Source of the DNA: Plantactinospora sp. BC1
GTDB taxonomy: Bacteria; Actinomycetota; Actinomycetes; Mycobacteriales; Micromonosporaceae
Length of the DNA: 64,000 bases
Assembly (NCBI RefSeq): GCF_003030345.1
Contig: NZ_CP028158.1
Span: 5,580,001-5,644,000 of the forward strand
Reading direction: 5' to 3'
In this document: positions 61,817 through 64,000 of the stretch, one piece after another
Position numbering within the stretch: the stretch's first letter is position 1
Layout: each line of letters begins with the position of its first letter
The notes under the pieces: model-generated
The model's database searches: none
What the model was told of the DNA's origin: nothing
The model's input: the letters and a program-made list of their open reading frames with translations, nothing else
Made by a program: the position numbers and the translations under genes

Positions 61817-62581
61817 ATGACCGTCGGCGTACGACTCAATTGCGACGGGCCGGTCGCGACAGTGACGTTGTGCCGGCCCGACGTACTCAACGCACAGACG
61901 CCGCAGATGTGGCGGGCGATGCGCGACTTCTCCCGGGACCTGCCGGGTGACGTGCGCGTCGTGGTGGTACGGGGCGAGGGTCGGGCCTTCTCCGCCGGGC
62001 TCGACCTCTCCGTGGCGACCGGCCGCTCGGGGGCGGGGGACTCGCTGGCCGAGATGGCCGCGTTGCCGCCCGAGGAGTGCGCCGAACGGATCGCCGGCTT
62101 CCAGGCCGGCTTCACCTGGCTGCACCGCCCCGACCTGATCTCGATCGCGGCGGTGCAGGGGCACGCCATCGGGGCCGGTTTCCAGCTCGCGCTCGCCTGC
62201 GACCTGCGGGTGCTCGCCTCCGACGCCACCTTCGCGATGGCCGAGGTCACCCTCGGCCTGGTTCCCGACCTGGCCGGCACCAAGCGGCTGGTGGAGCTGG
62301 TCGGCTATGCCCGGGCCCTGGAGGTCTGCGTGACCGGCCGGCGGATCGACGCGGCCGAGGCCGAGCGGCTCGGCCTGGCCAGCGTGGTCGTGCCGCCGGA
62401 GGAGCTCGACGCGGCGGCCCGGGACCTGACCGCCGCGATCCTCAGCGGCGACCGGAACGCGGTGGTGGAGATCAAGGCGCTGCTGGCCGGCGCCGCCGGG
62501 CGCTCCCCGGCGGAGCAGCAGCGGGCCGAGCGCGAGGCGCAGGCCCGGCGTATGCGTGATCTTGTCGGAGCCGGCGAATAG
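61817..62581 (+). CDS. Enoyl-CoA hydratase/isomerase family protein
   Basis: This 254-residue crotonase-fold protein has the CoA-binding and oxyanion region RVVVVRGEGRAFSAGLDLSV and the second glycine-rich loop AAVQGHAIGAGFQLALACDL, with the acidic position in FAMAEVTLGLVPDLAGT. It resembles EchA12 of mycobacteria, whose gene also neighbours the Rv1473 ABC-F gene. The reaction is probably hydration or isomerisation of an acyl-CoA, not more specific than that. Confidence 0.9.
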   Translation: MTVGVRLNCDGPVATVTLCRPDVLNAQTPQMWRAMRDFSRDLPGDVRVVVVRGEGRAFSAGLDLSVATGRSGAGDSLAEMAALPPEECAERIAGFQAGFTWLHRPDLISIAAVQGHAIGAGFQLALACDLRVLASDATFAMAEVTLGLVPDLAGTKRLVELVGYARALEVCVTGRRIDAAEAERLGLASVVVPPEELDAAARDLTAAILSGDRNAVVEIKALLAGAAGRSPAEQQRAEREAQARRMRDLVGAGE

Positions 62582-62697
62582 GCTGAGCCCGACGGCGTGC
62601 GTGATCAGCCGACGGGGTGTGATCAAGGGGCGATTCGGGAAGAATCGCGCGGCCGCTCCGGTTGTCGTAGTCGTCGAGGACGACTGGGAGGTCGCGC

Positions 62698-64000
62698 GTG
62701 GTGAACCCGATGGGTGCCGGTGCCAGCATGGGCGGTTGGAACATGCTGCGCTCGTTGCGAAACCGCGACGAGGTGACCGCACACCGGGTGAGCCGGCGCA
62801 GCGTACGACGGGTCGTGGAGTTCGCCCGACCCTACCGGCGCGACATCGCGGTGTTCCTGGTCACGGTCGTCTTCGCCGCGATCATCGGGGTGGCGACCCC
62901 GGTCCTCGCCGGTGACGTGATCAACGCGATCTCGGGCGGCGGCGCCGACGCGGGCGGACTGGTCGTCCGGCTGGCCCTGGTGATCGCCGGTCTCGCGGTG
63001 CTGGACGCGCTGCTCTCGCTGGCCCAGCGCTGGTATTCGGCGCGGATCGGTGAGGGGATCATCCTCAACCTGCGCACCCGGGTCTTCGACCACGTCCAGC
63101 GGATGCCGTTGCAGTTCTTCACCCGGACCCAGACCGGGGCGCTGGTCAGCCGGATCAACAACGACGTGACCGGGGCGCAGCGGGCCTTCACCAGCACGCT
63201 CTCCGGGGTGGTCAGCAACATCATCCAGCTGGTGCTGACCGCCGCCGTCATGTTCACGCTCTCCTGGCAGATCACCGCGCTCTCCCTGGTGCTGCTGCCG
63301 ATCTTCATCATCCCGGCCCGCCGGGTGGGTCGCCGGCTGGCGGAGATCACCCGGGAGTCGTACGACCTCGACGCCAAGATGAACGCCACCATGACCGAGC
63401 GGTTCGGGGTGTCCGGGGCGCTGCTGGTCAAGCTCTTCGCCCGGCCGGAGGTCGAGGCGCGGCGGTTCGGCGACCGGGCCGAGCGGGTCCGCGACATCGG
63501 CATCCAGTCCGCGATGTACTCCCGCACCTTCTTCGTGGCGATGCTCCTGGTGGCCTCGCTGGCCCAGGCCCTGACCTATGGGCTCGGCGGCTGGCTCGCG
63601 GTCCAGGGCGACGTCAGCGCCGGCACGGTGGTGACGCTCGCCCTGCTGCTCACCCGCCTCTACGGCCCGCTGACCGCGCTGTCGAACGTCCGGGTGGACG
63701 TGATGAGCGCCCTGGTCTCCTTCGACCGGGTCTTCGAGGTGCTCGACCTGACCCCGTCGATCTCCGAGAAGCCGGACGCGGTGGAGATCCCGCGCGGCGC
63801 CGGCCGGCTGGAGTTCGACGACGTACGGTTCCGCTATCCGTCCGCCGCCGAGGTGTCGCTCGCCTCGCTGGAGGAGGTCGCCACGCTGGACCGTACCGTC
63901 AACGAGCCGGTGCTGCGCGGCGTCTCGTTCACCGTCGAGCCGGGCCAGATGGTGGCCCTGGTCGGGCCCTCCGGTGCCGGCAAGTCCACCACCTCGATGC
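62698..64000 (+). CDS. ABC transporter, fused permease-ATPase (3' end outside window)
   Basis: The frame runs from GTG 62698 (or 62701) past the window end, so at least 434 residues are present. The N-terminal ~330 residues form a six-helix ABC1 exporter domain: RRDIAVFLVTVVFAAIIGVA, later NLRTRVFDHVQRMPLQFFTR and TGALVSRINNDVTGAQRAFT. The ATPase begins near residue 365 (LEFDDVRFRYPS) and reaches Walker A GPSGAGKSTTS at the edge. It is a half-transporter of the multidrug/lipid exporter type. GGGAGG lies before the start. Confidence 0.92.
   Translation, partial: MVNPMGAGASMGGWNMLRSLRNRDEVTAHRVSRRSVRRVVEFARPYRRDIAVFLVTVVFAAIIGVATPVLAGDVINAISGGGADAGGLVVRLALVIAGLAVLDALLSLAQRWYSARIGEGIILNLRTRVFDHVQRMPLQFFTRTQTGALVSRINNDVTGAQRAFTSTLSGVVSNIIQLVLTAAVMFTLSWQITALSLVLLPIFIIPARRVGRRLAEITRESYDLDAKMNATMTERFGVSGALLVKLFARPEVEARRFGDRAERVRDIGIQSAMYSRTFFVAMLLVASLAQALTYGLGGWLAVQGDVSAGTVVTLALLLTRLYGPLTALSNVRVDVMSALVSFDRVFEVLDLTPSISEKPDAVEIPRGAGRLEFDDVRFRYPSAAEVSLASLEEVATLDRTVNEPVLRGVSFTVEPGQMVALVGPSGAGKSTTSM

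Overview
The window is about 72% GC chromosomal DNA from a filamentous actinomycete. WhiA, RbpA, OpcA, a mycothiol-dependent isomerase-family protein, an SCO4848-type membrane protein and an actinobacterial VLRF1 peptidyl-tRNA hydrolase point to Actinomycetia. Family Micromonosporaceae is my best guess, from codon use and gene order. I could not run a search to confirm it. | Layout: (1) 2-2390, the end of a myo-inositol catabolism cluster (iolB, iolD). (2) 2379-4546, an ArsR-type repressor, an MFS exporter and a cold-shock protein. (3) 4754-5917, a DedA membrane protein and a frameshifted SCO4848-family gene. (4) 5983-10924, an accessory tRNA array on the minus strand with about 21 recognisable tRNAs and two unresolved tRNA-like bodies. 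It is interrupted by a low-GC LAGLIDADG endonuclease ORF, an uncharacterised 248-aa protein, an HNH remnant and an intact HNH protein, and is headed by a promoter and a 42-codon ORF. (5) 11034-21904, an alpha/beta hydrolase, holin-X and DUF3618 membrane proteins, an MBL-fold hydrolase, a mycothiol-dependent isomerase-like protein, rsgA, uvrA, a Rieske lipoprotein and uvrC. (6) 21957-26158, lineage-specific genes: secreted proteins, a structured leader and an ArsR-MFS pair. (7) 26349-33624, the conserved block rapZ-yvcK-whiA-gap-pgk-tpiA-secG and rbpA. (8) 33689-43265, the pentose-phosphate block pgl-opcA-zwf-pgi-tal-tkt on the minus strand, with ctaB divergent. (9) 43460-45789, a small conserved protein, an ATP-grasp protein and ctaA. 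(10) 45876-52606, the suf Fe-S assembly operon (sufR-B-D-Rieske-C-S-U and a MIP18-type factor). (11) 52706-59118, accessory enzymes: a hydrolase, a secreted penicillin-acylase/discoidin fusion, a LysE exporter, acVLRF1 and a zinc metallopeptidase. (12) 59265-64000, an ABC-F protein behind a leader-peptide/attenuator-like 5' region, a phased repeat array, a small HTH protein, an enoyl-CoA hydratase and a truncated ABC exporter. | Working together: gap-pgk-tpiA and pgi serve glycolysis. pgl-opcA-zwf-tal-tkt make NADPH and pentoses. ctaA and ctaB make heme A for cytochrome oxidase. suf supplies Fe-S clusters, also used by the Rieske proteins. uvrA and uvrC repair DNA. | The least ordinary parts are the tRNA array (several tRNAs with C33, and leucine anticodons on short-variable-arm bodies), the ABC-F leader, the 21-22 bp phased GAAAC array, and minisatellites that repeat the last codons plus stop of genes at convergent junctions. 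A promoter layout also recurs: a -10 box exactly 7 nt before the start codon, which suggests leaderless mRNAs.
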